From Hymenobacter lapidiphilus (GTDB lineage: Bacteria > Bacteroidota > Bacteroidia > Cytophagales > Hymenobacteraceae), in NCBI RefSeq assembly GCF_003417065.2, contig NZ_QVLT01000017.1, forward strand, positions 29,929 through 93,928: a DNA stretch of 64,000 nt. Reading direction: 5' to 3'. A model generated the notes under the pieces. It had not been told where the DNA came from, made no database searches, and saw only the letters and a list, made by a program, of their open reading frames with translations. This document shows positions 34,672 to 44,474 of this stretch, one piece after another (within the stretch, counting starts at the first letter, position 1; each line of letters begins with the position of its first letter). Both the position numbers and the translations under genes were made by a program.

Positions 34672-34947
34672 ATGATTCTGACTACCGAAGCAAAACAGGC
34701 TATTTTCGAGAAAAACAGCCTCCAGAAAACCTCCAAAGACACCGGTTCGGCCGAGTCGCAGATTGCCCTCTTCACCCAGCGCATTCTGGACCTGACCGAG
34801 CACCTGAAGGTGAACAAGAAGGATTTCTCGACCCGTTTGGGGCTTCTCAAACTGGTAGGTAAGCGCCGCAGCATGCTGGATTACCTCATGCAGCGGGACA
34901 TCAACCGCTACCGCGCCATCATCAAGGAACTGGGTCTGCGTAAGTAG
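34672..34947 (+). CDS. rpsO: 30S ribosomal protein S15
   Basis: The 91-residue protein has the S15 pattern: DTGSAESQIALFTQRI, then LTEHLKVNKKDFSTRLGLL and GKRRSMLDYLMQRDINRY. It binds the central domain of 16S rRNA. It precedes pnp, the order seen in many bacteria, though a terminator separates them. Confidence 0.97.
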   Translation: MILTTEAKQAIFEKNSLQKTSKDTGSAESQIALFTQRILDLTEHLKVNKKDFSTRLGLLKLVGKRRSMLDYLMQRDINRYRAIIKELGLRK

Positions 34948-34959
34948 GCTCACCTTCCG

Positions 34960-35001
34960 GAGCAGGGAGCCTTCCACCCGGAAGGTTCCCTGCTCTTTTT
35001 T
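34960..35001 (+). terminator. rpsO terminator
   Basis: GAGCAGGGA pairs with TCCCTGCTC and CCTTCC pairs with GGAAGG inside, followed by TTTTTT. It lies 12 bases after the rpsO stop. Confidence 0.92.
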
Positions 35002-35139
35002 GTGCAAAGCCGGCTGCATTGTTCCGCCGGTTTTGTTGTTTACCATCCGACTTATCTTTTTTAGAGCAAAACGGGACCATTGCCGGTCTGGTTTTTTCGG
35101 CTGCTCGCCCGCTGCACGCTTTCCCTTAAAGCACCCTCG

Positions 35140-37299
35140 ATGCCCAACTACCACGCGGTTACCAAGCACATCACCCTGCCCGACGGTCGGCAGATTTCCC
35201 TCGAAACCGGCAAGCTGGCCAAATTCGCCGATGGCGCCGTAGTGGTGCGCCTCGGCGACGCCATGCTGCTGGCCACGGTCGTTTCGCAGCCCAGCTCGCG
35301 TGGCGAGGTGGATTTCCTGCCCCTGTCGGTTGATTACCAGGAGAAGTTCGGCGGTGCCGGCAACATTCCCGGCTCGTTCCAGCGCCGCGAAGGCCGCCTG
35401 TCGGACCAGGAAATCCTGGTTTGCCGCATCGTCGACCGGATTCTGCGCCCGATGTTCCCCAAGGATTATCACTACGAGGTGCAGGTGATGATTACGCTGA
35501 TTTCGGCCGACCGCACCGTGCAGCCTGATGCTCTGGCTGCCCTGGCCGCCTCGGCTGCCCTCTCGATTTCGGATATTCCCTTCTCCGGCCCCATCTCGGA
35601 GGTTCGCGTGGCCCGCATCGATGGCAAACTGCAAATCAACCCTCTCACCGCTGATATTGCCCGCGCCGACATCGACCTGATTGTAGGTGCTACCGCTGAT
35701 TCGGTGGCCATGGTGGAAGGCGAGATGGATGAGGTGAGCGAGGAGGAAATGGTGGAAGCCATTGCTTACGCCCACGAGGCCATCAAGCTGCAGGTGAAAG
35801 CCCAGCTGGAGTTAGCCGCTGAAGTGGAGAAGTCGAAAGTAAAGCGCGACTACCCCAAGTACGTCGAGAACGACGAGCTGAAGCAGCAAATCAACGACGC
35901 CGTATACCAGGGCGCTTACGACGTGGCCAAGTCGGGGAACACCAGCAAGGCCGGCCGCAAGGAGGCTTTTGGTGCCATCAAAAAGCCGTTGCTGGCCAAG
36001 CTGCTCGAAGAAAACCCCGAACTCGACCAGAAAATGTTCGGCCGCTACTACGCTTCGGCGGAGAAGAAGGGCATCCGCGACATGATGATCAAGGAGCGCA
36101 CCCGCCTCGACGGCCGGAAGCTCACCGAAATCCGCCCCATCTGGAGCGAAATCAACTACCTGCCCGGTGCGCACGGCTCGGCCCTGTTCACGCGCGGTGA
36201 AACCCAGTCGCTGACCACGGTAGCCCTCGGCACCAAGCTCGATGAGCAAATTGTAGACACGGCCATGACGTCGGGCTACAGCAAGTTCATGCTGCACTAC
36301 AACTTCCCGGCCTTCTCGACCGGTGAGGTAAAGCCCAACCGCGGCCCCGGCCGCCGCGAAATTGGCCACGGCAACCTGGCGCTGCGCTCGTTGAAGAAGG
36401 TAATGCCTTCGGACGACGAGAACCCCTACACCGTTCGCATTGTGTCGGACATTCTGGAGTCGAACGGCTCGTCGTCGATGGCCACGGTGTGCGCCGGCTC
36501 GATGGCGCTGATGGACGCCGGCATTCCGGTGCGCGCTGCCGTTTCGGGTATTGCCATGGGCCTCGTGCAGGACAAGGAAACCGGCGAGTACGCCGTGCTT
36601 TCGGACATTCTGGGCGATGAGGACCACCTCGGCGACATGGACTTCAAGGTAACCGGCACCGAGAAAGGTATCGTGGCTTGCCAGATGGACATCAAAATCC
36701 AGGGGCTGAGCGCCGAGATTATGACTGCCGCGCTGCACCAGGCCCGCGAAGGCCGCCTGCACATTCTGGGCGAGATGGCCAAGACCATTTCGGCGCCTGC
36801 TGCCGAGCTGAAGCCGCATACGCCTCGCTCGCACAAGATGCTGATTGACAAGGAGTATATCGGTGCCGTAATCGGACCCGGCGGCAAAGTCATTCAGCAG
36901 ATTCAGAAGGACACCAACGCCACGGTTATCATCGAGGAGAAGGACGAGAAAGGCCACGTGAGCATCTACGCTTCCAACCAGGAAGACATGCAAGCCGCCA
37001 TCGACCGCATCAACGCAATTGCCGCCACGCCCGAGGTAGGCGAGACCTACAAAGGCAAGGTGCGCAGCATTCAGCCCTACGGCGCGTTCGTGGAAATCAT
37101 GCCGGGCAAAGACGGCTTGTTGCACATTTCGGAGGTATCGCACGAGCGGCTGGCCTCGCTGGAAGGCGTGCTGGAAGTAGGGCAGGAGATTGACGTGAAA
37201 CTGCTTGATATCGACAAGAAAACCGGCAAATACCGCCTCTCGCGGAAGGTGCTCATGGCGAAGCCCGAGCGTACGGCCGACTCCAACGGTGCGGCTTAA
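35140..37299 (+). CDS. pnp: polyribonucleotide nucleotidyltransferase
   Basis: The 719-residue enzyme has two RNase PH domains ([55 protein letters not shown]), a KH domain ([16 protein letters not shown]) and an S1 domain ([26 protein letters not shown]). It degrades RNA phosphorolytically and forms a trimer. The ATG at 35140 begins directly before the conserved core. The gene lies after rpsO and before rpoD. Confidence 0.97.
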   Translation: MPNYHAVTKHITLPDGRQISLETGKLAKFADGAVVVRLGDAMLLATVVSQPSSRGEVDFLPLSVDYQEKFGGAGNIPGSFQRREGRLSDQEILVCRIVDRILRPMFPKDYHYEVQVMITLISADRTVQPDALAALAASAALSISDIPFSGPISEVRVARIDGKLQINPLTADIARADIDLIVGATADSVAMVEGEMDEVSEEEMVEAIAYAHEAIKLQVKAQLELAAEVEKSKVKRDYPKYVENDELKQQINDAVYQGAYDVAKSGNTSKAGRKEAFGAIKKPLLAKLLEENPELDQKMFGRYYASAEKKGIRDMMIKERTRLDGRKLTEIRPIWSEINYLPGAHGSALFTRGETQSLTTVALGTKLDEQIVDTAMTSGYSKFMLHYNFPAFSTGEVKPNRGPGRREIGHGNLALRSLKKVMPSDDENPYTVRIVSDILESNGSSSMATVCAGSMALMDAGIPVRAAVSGIAMGLVQDKETGEYAVLSDILGDEDHLGDMDFKVTGTEKGIVACQMDIKIQGLSAEIMTAALHQAREGRLHILGEMAKTISAPAAELKPHTPRSHKMLIDKEYIGAVIGPGGKVIQQIQKDTNATVIIEEKDEKGHVSIYASNQEDMQAAIDRINAIAATPEVGETYKGKVRSIQPYGAFVEIMPGKDGLLHISEVSHERLASLEGVLEVGQEIDVKLLDIDKKTGKYRLSRKVLMAKPERTADSNGAA

Positions 37300-37321
37300 A
37301 ACAGCCCTTTCCGAACTTTAG

Positions 37322-37361
37322 CGGGTACCGGGCCGTTGCATTAAACTGAGCCCGGTACCCG
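37322..37361 (+). terminator. hairpin after pnp
   Basis: CGGGTACCGGGC pairs perfectly with GCCCGGTACCCG around a 16-base loop, beginning 23 bases after the pnp stop. It lacks a T-run, so termination is probable but not certain. Confidence 0.65.
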
Positions 37362-37443
37362 ATAAAGGGGAGGATTCGCTTGACGAATCAAAAATGACGT
37401 TTACAAGCAGAAGCATCATCACTATCATCCTCTCGCGCCCGCA

Positions 37444-38307
37444 ATGAGACAGTTAAAAATCAGCAAGCAGATTACCAACCGCGAAAGCCAGTCGCTGGAT
37501 AAATACCTCCAGGAGATTGGCAAAGTGGACCTGCTGACTCCCGATGAGGAGGTAACGCTGGCGCAACGCATCAGAGAAGGCGACCAGTTGGCGCTGGAAA
37601 AGCTCACTAAGGCCAACCTTCGCTTCGTGGTGTCGGTGGCCAAGCAGTATCAAAACCAGGGCCTGAGCCTCGGCGACCTCATCAACGAGGGCAACCTCGG
37701 CCTGATTAAAGCCGCCAAGCGTTTCGACGAAACCCGCGGTTTCAAATTCATTTCCTACGCCGTTTGGTGGATTCGTCAGTCGATTCTTCAGGCTTTGGCC
37801 GAGCAGTCGCGCATCGTGCGTTTGCCCCTGAACCGGGTTGGCTCGCTGAATAAAATCAGCAAGTCGTTCTCGGAGCTGGAGCAGAAGTTTGAGCGGGAGC
37901 CTTCGCCCGAGGAAATTGCCGAAGTACTGGAATTGACCACCTCGGAAGTAGTGGACACGCTCAAGATTTCGGGCCGCCACGTATCGGTGGATGCTCCGTT
38001 TGTGCAGGGTGAGGAAAACCGCCTGCTCGACGTGCTCGAAAACGAGGACGAAGACAGCCCCGACACGGGCCTGATGAACGACTCGCTCCGCAAGGAAGTG
38101 CAGCGCGCCCTGAGCACGCTCACCAAGCGCGAAGCTGATGTTATCACGCTTTACTTCGGCCTGAATGGCGAAAGCTCGCTCACGCTGGAGGAAATCGGCG
38201 AGAAGTTCAACCTGACCCGCGAGCGGGTTCGCCAGATCAAGGAGAAGGCTATTCGCCGCCTGCGCCACACCTCGCGCAGCAAAGCGCTGAAACCGTATCT
38301 GGGGTAA
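37444..38307 (+). CDS. rpoD: primary sigma factor RpoD/SigA
   Basis: The 287-residue factor lacks region 1.1, as is usual in Bacteroidota. Region 1.2 has [20 protein letters not shown], region 2 has [19 protein letters not shown] and [18 protein letters not shown], region 3 follows, and region 4 ends in [20 protein letters not shown]. It directs RNA polymerase to TTG/TAnnTTTG promoters; several such boxes occur in this window (for example upstream of tRNA-Met). It stands as a single gene after pnp. Confidence 0.96.
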   Translation: MRQLKISKQITNRESQSLDKYLQEIGKVDLLTPDEEVTLAQRIREGDQLALEKLTKANLRFVVSVAKQYQNQGLSLGDLINEGNLGLIKAAKRFDETRGFKFISYAVWWIRQSILQALAEQSRIVRLPLNRVGSLNKISKSFSELEQKFEREPSPEEIAEVLELTTSEVVDTLKISGRHVSVDAPFVQGEENRLLDVLENEDEDSPDTGLMNDSLRKEVQRALSTLTKREADVITLYFGLNGESSLTLEEIGEKFNLTRERVRQIKEKAIRRLRHTSRSKALKPYLG

Positions 38308-38330
38308 GTTTTTCTGCTTCCCAAACAGTA

Positions 38331-38360
38331 AACCCTGACCCATTGGTTGGGGTTTTTTGT
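38331..38360 (+). terminator. terminator after rpoD
   Basis: AAACCC pairs with GGGTTT across TGACCCATTGGTTGG-like sequence, ending in a run of six T, 24 bases after the rpoD stop. Confidence 0.65.
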
Positions 38361-38435
38361 TGGTAGGAGCGAGTAGTTTGGCTTGATGACCGACTAAGCC
38401 GCCTTTTCCAAAACAGCCCAACCGTCCGGGCTTGT

Positions 38436-38443
38436 TACCTTTG
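38436..38443 (+). promoter_or_regulatory. TAnnTTTG -7 element before trxB
   Basis: TACCTTTG is an exact -7 match, 58 bases before the trxB start. No TTG at the correct distance was found. Confidence 0.5.
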
Positions 38444-38500
38444 TAGTCCCAACCTTAATCCATCCCGGCGCGGGCCTGGCCCGCCGCTGCTACGTACTGT

Positions 38501-39445
38501 ATGGCCACTACCACCCCCGAACACATTCACTGCCTGATTATCGGCTCCGGTCCGGCCGGCTACACTGCCGCCATTTACGCCGCCCGCGCCGGTCTGAACC
38601 CCGTTATGTACCAGGGCCTGCAGCCCGGCGGGCAGCTCACCATCACCAACGACGTGGAGAACTTCCCCGGCTACCCCGATGGCGTGATGGGCCCCGCGAT
38701 GATGGAAGACCTGAAAAAGCAGGCCGAGCGCTTCGGCACCGACATCCGCTATGGCATTGCTACGGCCGTGGACTTTGAGGCCCACCCGCGCCGCATCACT
38801 GTTGATGAAAAGCTGGAGCTGACGGCCGACACCGTTATCATTGCCACCGGCGCTTCGGCCAGGTGGCTGGGGCTGCCCTCCGAGCAGCGCCTCAACGGCT
38901 CGGGCGTGTCGGCCTGCGCCGTGTGCGACGGGTTTTTCTACCGCGGCAAGGACGTGGCCATTGTAGGTGCCGGCGACACGGCTGCCGAGGAAGCTACTTA
39001 CCTGGCCAACCTCTGTTCGAAGGTGTACATGATTGTGCGCAAGGGCGAGATGAAGGCCTCGAAGATTATGCAGAAGCGCGTACTCGACAACCCCAAGATT
39101 GAAGTGCTCTGGCATACCGTAACCGACGAAATTCTGGGCGAGCATGTAGTGGAGGCCGTGCGGGTGAAGAACGTGCTGGAAGGCACGACCCGCGAGCTGG
39201 CCATCGAAGGCTTCTTTGTGGCTATTGGCCACGACCCCAACTCCAAAATCTTTCAGCCCTACCTGCACCACGACGAGCAGGGCTACCTCAAAACCCTGCC
39301 CGGCACCAGCAAAACCAACGTCGATGGTGTGTTTGCCTGCGGCGACGTGCAGGACTTTACCTACCGCCAGGCCGTGACGGCCGCCGGCACCGGCTGCATG
39401 GCTGCCCTCGACGCCGAACGTTATCTGGCCGCCCTGGGCGACTAA
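38501..39445 (+). CDS. trxB: thioredoxin-disulfide reductase
   Basis: The 314-residue flavoprotein has the FAD loop IIGSGPAGYTAAIYAARAG, the redox motif CAVCDG (Cys139 and Cys142) and the NADPH loop VAIVGAGDTAAEEA. The end has the FAD-binding pattern VDGVFACGDVQDFTYRQA. It reduces thioredoxin with NADPH in the cytoplasm. The ATG at 38501 follows a promoter box. Confidence 0.97.
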   Translation: MATTTPEHIHCLIIGSGPAGYTAAIYAARAGLNPVMYQGLQPGGQLTITNDVENFPGYPDGVMGPAMMEDLKKQAERFGTDIRYGIATAVDFEAHPRRITVDEKLELTADTVIIATGASARWLGLPSEQRLNGSGVSACAVCDGFFYRGKDVAIVGAGDTAAEEATYLANLCSKVYMIVRKGEMKASKIMQKRVLDNPKIEVLWHTVTDEILGEHVVEAVRVKNVLEGTTRELAIEGFFVAIGHDPNSKIFQPYLHHDEQGYLKTLPGTSKTNVDGVFACGDVQDFTYRQAVTAAGTGCMAALDAERYLAALGD

Positions 39446-39571
39446 TTGCCGCGGAGGAGGGGATGAGCGAATGCGTGAACCAGCCGGACATACCAGTTGG
39501 CTCGGTGGGGCGTTGACCCTGCGCATTCCCTCATTCCCTCACCCACGCCCTCACTCATTAACTTTTTGCTC

Positions 39572-40705
39572 TTGCTGAATTTTGTTAGACACTGGCTGCT
39601 GCCGCTGCTACTGATCGGGCTGTTTTTAGGCTTGCCCGGCCAGCTGCTGGCCCAGCGGCGCAAGGTGCCATCCTCTTCCAAGCCCAAAGCCGGTGATACC
39701 GATAAGCGGAAGGACTTTTTTCGCATCAAAACGCCGACCATCCGTTACGTGCGGCCCGATACGACGGTGCTCATCCAGACGGAGGAGCTGCCCGACGATA
39801 ATTCCGAAGCAGCCAAATCCATCTTCTTCAACCCGGCCCGCAAGCTTTCCATCGTGAGTGAAGACACGACCTCGCTCAACGAGGGCGAGCAGCACATTGT
39901 GGAAGTGAAGGAGCAGGTGCAGATTGACTCCAGCTGGATTCAGGTGGCCGGCTACTACGCCATCTGGGACACCCAGAACATCAACCCGTACCGGGTAGAT
40001 GGCCGCCGCATCAAGGACACGCTCAACCTGCGGCTCATCGAGCCCGAGAAGCAGCGCTACGCCAAAATGCCGCTTACCAGCACGCCCGTTACCTCCGGCT
40101 TTGGTTTCCGGGGCTACCGCTGGCACTACGGCATCGACCTGGACCTGGACACCGGCGACTCGGTAAAAACGGCTTTCGATGGCGTGGTGCGCCTGGTGAA
40201 GTGGGACGGTAGTGGCTACGGCAACTACGTGATGGTACGCCACTACAACGGCATTGAAACGCTCTACGGCCACCTGCAAAAGGCGCTCGTAACGCCCGGC
40301 ACTTTCGTGAAGGCCGGCGAGTTGATTGGCTACGGCGGCAGCACGGGCCGCAGCAGTGGTTCGCACCTACACTTCGAGGTGCGCTACGAGGGTAACCCCA
40401 TCAACCCCGACGAGCTCTACGACTTCCCCGATTACAAGCTCATCAAGGACAATTTTCAGATTACGTCAACCCTGTTCGACTACTACAGCAAGTCGCTTCG
40501 CTACCGGGGCGGCAGCGTGCCGGGGGCAGCCAGCAGCAGTAAGGCGCGGCCCACCCAGGCCCGCCGGTTAATAACGCACAAAATCAGGAGCGGCGAAACG
40601 CTGTCGGGCATTGCCCAGAAATACGGCGTTTCGCAGGCCCAGTTGCGCCGCCTTAATGGCAGCACCGGTACGTTGCGCATTGGCCGTATGCTGCGTATTA
40701 AGTAG
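39572..40705 (+). CDS. M23 family peptidoglycan endopeptidase with LysM
   Basis: About 377 residues from a likely TTG at 39572, which gives a clean signal peptide (NFVRHWLLPLLLIGLFLG). An ATG at 39497 would add a Pro/Ser-rich leader that coincides with an octamer repeat (CATTCCCT). The M23 domain has WHYGIDLDLDTGDSV and GSHLHFEV, with the His and Asp of HYGIDLD and the HLH as zinc ligands. A LysM domain ends the protein (SGETLSGIAQKYGVSQAQLR). It cleaves peptidoglycan crosslinks in the periplasm or at division sites. Confidence 0.88.
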   Translation: MLNFVRHWLLPLLLIGLFLGLPGQLLAQRRKVPSSSKPKAGDTDKRKDFFRIKTPTIRYVRPDTTVLIQTEELPDDNSEAAKSIFFNPARKLSIVSEDTTSLNEGEQHIVEVKEQVQIDSSWIQVAGYYAIWDTQNINPYRVDGRRIKDTLNLRLIEPEKQRYAKMPLTSTPVTSGFGFRGYRWHYGIDLDLDTGDSVKTAFDGVVRLVKWDGSGYGNYVMVRHYNGIETLYGHLQKALVTPGTFVKAGELIGYGGSTGRSSGSHLHFEVRYEGNPINPDELYDFPDYKLIKDNFQITSTLFDYYSKSLRYRGGSVPGAASSSKARPTQARRLITHKIRSGETLSGIAQKYGVSQAQLRRLNGSTGTLRIGRMLRIK

Positions 40706-40785
40706 ATGTGAGGCTAAGAGAAATCAGCGGTTATGCTGGCTCCCAATTCGTCAGCCCACCAAACTCAGACTTCTAAGACTCTAGA

Positions 40786-41505
40786 ATGAAACTCGATGTA
40801 CTGGCCCTTGGGGCGCACCCCGACGATGTGGAAATGTCCTGCTCCGGCACGCTGCTGGCGGCGGCGGCGGCGGGCAAAACCATTGGCATCATCGATTTAA
40901 CCCGCGGCGAGCTGGGCACCCGCGGCACGCCTGAAACCCGGGCTGAGGAGGCCGAGCGGGCCAGCCGCATTCTGGGCCTGCACGCGCGCGAAAACCTGGG
41001 CATGGCCGATGGCTTCTTCCGCAACGACCGGGAGCACCAGTTGCTACTGGTGGCTGCCCTGCGCCGCTACCAGCCCGATGTGGTGCTCTGCAACGCCATC
41101 CACGACCGGCACCCCGACCACGGCCGGGCCGCCCAGCTGGCCACCGAGGCCTGTTTCCTCTCGGGACTGCGCATGATTGAAACCCTGGGCGAAGATGGCC
41201 AGCCCCAGGCCCCCTGGCGCCCCCGCGTGGTGTACCACTACATCCAGGACCGCCAGATTCCTGCCGACTTCGTGGTGGATATTACGGCGCACTGGCCCAA
41301 GAAGTGGGAATCCATTCAGGCTTATAAAACCCAGTTCCACGACCCCAACAGCCAGGAGCCGGCCACCTATCTGTCCACGCCAGCATTCAGCGACTTTATG
41401 GAGGCCCGGGCCCGCGAGTTCGGCCACCTCATAGGCGCGCAGTACGGCGAAGGCTTCACCCGCGAGCGGCCGATTGGTGTGCGGGAAATCACGGAGCTGA
41501 TTTGA
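40786..41505 (+). CDS. bshB1: bacillithiol biosynthesis deacetylase BshB1
   Basis: The 239-residue protein has the PIG-L family motif ALGAHPDDVEMSCSGTL (His and Asp as zinc ligands), then LTRGELGTRGTPETRAEEAERA and HDRHPDHGRAAQL. These fit BshB1, which removes the acetyl group from GlcNAc-malate in bacillithiol synthesis. The other bsh genes are not in the window. It precedes a terminator. Confidence 0.92.
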   Translation: MKLDVLALGAHPDDVEMSCSGTLLAAAAAGKTIGIIDLTRGELGTRGTPETRAEEAERASRILGLHARENLGMADGFFRNDREHQLLLVAALRRYQPDVVLCNAIHDRHPDHGRAAQLATEACFLSGLRMIETLGEDGQPQAPWRPRVVYHYIQDRQIPADFVVDITAHWPKKWESIQAYKTQFHDPNSQEPATYLSTPAFSDFMEARAREFGHLIGAQYGEGFTRERPIGVREITELI

Positions 41506-41530
41506 CGCAGACCTGAATTTTAAGTAGACT

Positions 41531-41582
41531 AAAAAAGGACCTTCCGGGTAGCTCTCGTAGCTATTCGGAAGGTCCTTTTTTT
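41531..41582 (+). terminator. terminator after bshB1
   Basis: AAAAAAGGACCTTCCG pairs with CGGAAGGTCCTTTTTT around a central loop. It starts 26 bases after the stop at 41505 and can act in both directions. Confidence 0.92.
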
Positions 41583-41790
41583 ATGTGGTTGCGGACGTGA
41601 GTAAAGTCTGATCAGCGGCGCGGAAATCCGTGTTTGAGCCTTATATATCAGATTTAGCGTTTCTCCCTAAAGTCTGATAATGCCACATGATGGTGAGGTT
41701 GTGCCGTTTGGCTGGTGTTATTTCGTGCATCCCTTCCGGACACCTCCGGCTGGTTTGTCCCGCGAATTGCCTCAACTAATACCTCGTCTC

Positions 41791-42474
41791 ATGAAAAACG
41801 CTGCTGCTCCCTTACCGCTCGGGTTGAAACTGTTGTTCACGGCCTTTCTGGCGGTGATGGTGCCGGTGTACTGGTTCAACTACGGACCCACCAACTTCCT
41901 CTACTTCTGCGACGTGGCGCTGCTGCTGTGCCTGATCAGCATCTGGACCGGCCACCGCCTGCCCGCCTCCATGGCCGCCGTGGGCATCCTGTTGCCCCAG
42001 GTGCTCTGGTGCGCCGACTTCCTGGGTGAGCTGTTTGACATCCACCTCATCGGCATGACCTCCTACATGTTCGATCCCAACCGCTCGTTGTTTCTGCGGG
42101 GGCTCTCGTTCTTCCACGGCTGGCTACCCTTCCTGCTGCTGTTTTTAGTGAAGCGCCTGGGCTACGACCGTCGCGCCCTACCGGCCTGGACGCTGGTGGC
42201 CTGGGGCCTGTGCTTGGTAGCCTACTTCTGGCTGCCCGCCGCCGGCACCGTTATGCCGGACCCCAAAATCCCGGTCAACATCAACTACGTCTTCGGCTTC
42301 GACGACGCCCAGCCCCAAACCTGGCTGCCCGCCCCGCTCTACCTCGTTGGCTGGATGCTCACGCTGCTGGTCGTCATCTACCTGCCTACCCACTGGGCTT
42401 TGCGCCGCTGGTTGGCCCCGAAAGTGGCTGTTGCTTCGGAAGAGGTTGTGGATGCGGGTTTGGTGGGAGCGTAG
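41791..42474 (+). CDS. conserved multi-pass membrane protein
   Basis: From the ATG at 41791 the protein has 227 residues and about six hydrophobic segments, including LKLLFTAFLAVMVPVYWF, FCDVALLLCLISIW and FLLLFLVKRLG. Conserved-looking blocks are NYGPTNFLYFCDVALL and LPQVLWCADFLGELF near the N-terminus and GTVMPDPKIPVNINYVFGFDD near the C-terminus. I recognise the general pattern from hypothetical membrane proteins of Bacteroidota and related phyla but can assign no function. An upstream ATG at 41680 would add an unlikely leader. Confidence 0.78.
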   Translation: MKNAAAPLPLGLKLLFTAFLAVMVPVYWFNYGPTNFLYFCDVALLLCLISIWTGHRLPASMAAVGILLPQVLWCADFLGELFDIHLIGMTSYMFDPNRSLFLRGLSFFHGWLPFLLLFLVKRLGYDRRALPAWTLVAWGLCLVAYFWLPAAGTVMPDPKIPVNINYVFGFDDAQPQTWLPAPLYLVGWMLTLLVVIYLPTHWALRRWLAPKVAVASEEVVDAGLVGA

Positions 42475-42506
42475 GGGATTGATGTCAAGGAATACAGCTT
42501 AATATA

Positions 42507-42548
42507 AATGCAAAGTGCCCGGCCTGTTTTAGCCGGGCGCTTTGCATT
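42507..42548. terminator. bidirectional terminator between the membrane protein and accC
   Basis: AATGCAAAGTGCCCGGC pairs with GCCGGGCGCTTTGCATT around a T-rich loop. It serves two convergent genes. Confidence 0.85.
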
Positions 42549-42603
42549 AGTGAAAATCAAATAAAAGCCGTAGAAGCAGTTAGACGACAACAAGTATTAC
42601 ATC

Positions 42604-44115
42604 CTACCGCACCCCTAGCCGGTTCCGCTTCCAGGCTGAACCAGTCGCAGCGGCCGTTTCTGAAGTGGCAGCCGTAGCGCCCGGCTTCTTTTCCGTCAGG
42701 AGCATGGCGGCCAGGACGGCGGCTACCTCGGCGGTGGCTTCGTCGGGGGCGGCGGACTGCAGGGCGTCGGCCGGGAAATGGTCGCGGATGAAGTTGGTGT
42801 CGAAGTTGCCGCTCACGAAGGCGGGGTGCTGCAGCACGTAGGTCCCGAAGGCCAGCGTGGTTTCGATGCCGGTAATCTGGTACTCGGCAATGGCGCACAG
42901 CATGCGGGCAATGGCCTCCTCGCGGGTCGCGCCGTGCACCACGAGCTTGGCAATCATCGGGTCGTAATAAATCGGGATGTCCATGCCCTGCTCGAAGCCG
43001 TCGTCCACGCGTACGCCGGGGCCCTGAGGGCGCACGTAGGTGGTTAGGGTGCCGATGTCGGGCAGGAAGTTGTTCTGCGGGTCTTCGGCGTACACGCGCA
43101 GCTCCAGCGAGTGGCCCGTGATGGTCAGATCTTCCTGCCGGAAGGGCAGGGGCTGGCCCTCAGCCACCCGAATCTGCTCCTTCACCAGGTCGAGGCCGGT
43201 GATTTGCTCCGTCACGGGGTGTTCCACCTGCAGGCGGGTGTTCATCTCCAGGAAGTAGAAGTTGTGCTTGTCATCGAGCAGAAACTCCACGGTGCCGGCC
43301 CCGGCGTAGTTGCAGGCCCGGGCCACATCTACGGCGCAGCGGCCCATTTCGGCCCGCAGCTCGGGCGTGAGCACCGCCGAGGGCGCCTCTTCAATTACCT
43401 TCTGGTGGCGGCGCTGAATGCTGCACTCGCGCTCAAACAAATGCACGATGTTGCCGTGCTCGTCGCCGAGCACCTGAATCTCGATGTGGCGCGGCCCGGT
43501 CACGAACTTCTCGATGAACACGGCCCCGTTGCCGAAGGCCGAAACGGCCTCGTTGATGGCCAGCTGCATCTGCTCCTCAAACTCGGCGTCGGAGTTCACG
43601 ATGCGCATGCCCTTGCCACCGCCGCCGGCCGAGGCCTTAATCAGGATGGGGAAACCAACTTCAGCGGCGATGCGCCGGGCCTCATGCACGTCGGAAATGG
43701 CCTCGTCGGTGCCGGGTACCAGCGGGATGTCGTAGGCTTTCACGGCCTGCTTGGCCGAGAGCTTGTCGCCCATAATGTTCATGGCCTCGGGCGAGGGACC
43801 CACGAAAATCAGCCCGGCCTCGGTGACCTGGCGGGCAAATTCGGCGTTTTCACTCAGGAAGCCATAGCCCGGGTGAATGGCATCGACGCCCAGCTCACGG
43901 CATATTTCCAGAATTTTGTCGCCGCGCAGGTAGCTGTCCTTGCTGGCGGGCGGGCCCACGCACACGGCCTCATCGGCGTAGCGCACGTGCAGGGCATTGC
44001 GGTCGGCCTCCGAGAAGATAGCCACGGTCTGGATGCCCATTTCCTTGGCCGAGCGCAGCACGCGCAACGCAATTTCGCCGCGGTTGGCAACGAGGAGCTT
44101 CTTGATTTTCTTCAT
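42604..44115 (-). CDS. accC: biotin carboxylase, acetyl-CoA carboxylase subunit
   Basis: The 503-residue enzyme starts with IKKLLVANRGEIALRVLRSAKEMG, has the ATP-grasp loop IKASAGGGGKGMR, the EMNTRLQVEHPVTE active site and the C-terminal BC domain. It catalyses ATP-dependent carboxylation of biotin on AccB. The C-terminus has an Ala-rich extension of about 50 residues beyond the usual end near residue 450 (AATSETAAATGSAWKR). The accB partner is not adjacent, so the gene is separate from the rest of the complex. Confidence 0.95.
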   Translation of the reverse strand: MKKIKKLLVANRGEIALRVLRSAKEMGIQTVAIFSEADRNALHVRYADEAVCVGPPASKDSYLRGDKILEICRELGVDAIHPGYGFLSENAEFARQVTEAGLIFVGPSPEAMNIMGDKLSAKQAVKAYDIPLVPGTDEAISDVHEARRIAAEVGFPILIKASAGGGGKGMRIVNSDAEFEEQMQLAINEAVSAFGNGAVFIEKFVTGPRHIEIQVLGDEHGNIVHLFERECSIQRRHQKVIEEAPSAVLTPELRAEMGRCAVDVARACNYAGAGTVEFLLDDKHNFYFLEMNTRLQVEHPVTEQITGLDLVKEQIRVAEGQPLPFRQEDLTITGHSLELRVYAEDPQNNFLPDIGTLTTYVRPQGPGVRVDDGFEQGMDIPIYYDPMIAKLVVHGATREEAIARMLCAIAEYQITGIETTLAFGTYVLQHPAFVSGNFDTNFIRDHFPADALQSAAPDEATAEVAAVLAAMLLTEKKPGATAATSETAAATGSAWKRNRLGVR

Positions 44116-44163
44116 GAGGTGGGAGAGAAGGGGCGGATAGCGAGTGAAACAGACCAGAAACAG

Positions 44164-44272
44164 AACGTCATTCTGAGTGAAGCCGAAGCATCGCTACCGC
44201 TTCGCTGAAATGCTATATAGTACATTGTAATAAAGCGGTAGCGATGCTTCGACTTCGCTCAGCATGACGTTT
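44164..44272. repeat. GTCAT-CTGAGC palindromic element, copy 2
   Basis: AACGTCATTCTGAGTGAAG pairs with CTTCGCTCAGCATGACGTT; inside, GAAGCATCGCTACCGCTT pairs with AAGCGGTAGCGATGCTTC. It lies between divergent accC and the PLP enzyme gene. Confidence 0.9.
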
Positions 44273-44357
44273 CAGTAGGCGATGATTACCGTTCTGACAC
44301 CCAAAGAAACGACCTTCCGGGCGCACCAAAAAACGGGCGGAGCGAATTCGACTGGCG

Positions 44358-44388
44358 TTGGATAGCGTGCGGGGAAGGGTTACCTTTA
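44358..44388 (+). promoter_or_regulatory. putative promoter TTG-N20-TACCTTTA
   Basis: TTG at 44358-44360 and TACCTTTA at 44381-44388 have a 20-base spacer. A second -7-like box, TAACTTTG, lies at 44399-44406. Either could drive the PLP-enzyme gene. Confidence 0.55.
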
Positions 44389-44474
44389 CGGATTGCCATA
44401 ACTTTGCACATCTTCCGGCGGTTAAGTTCGCAATCATACCCGTCGTTTCCGTTTCACATTCAACCCGTTCCCTC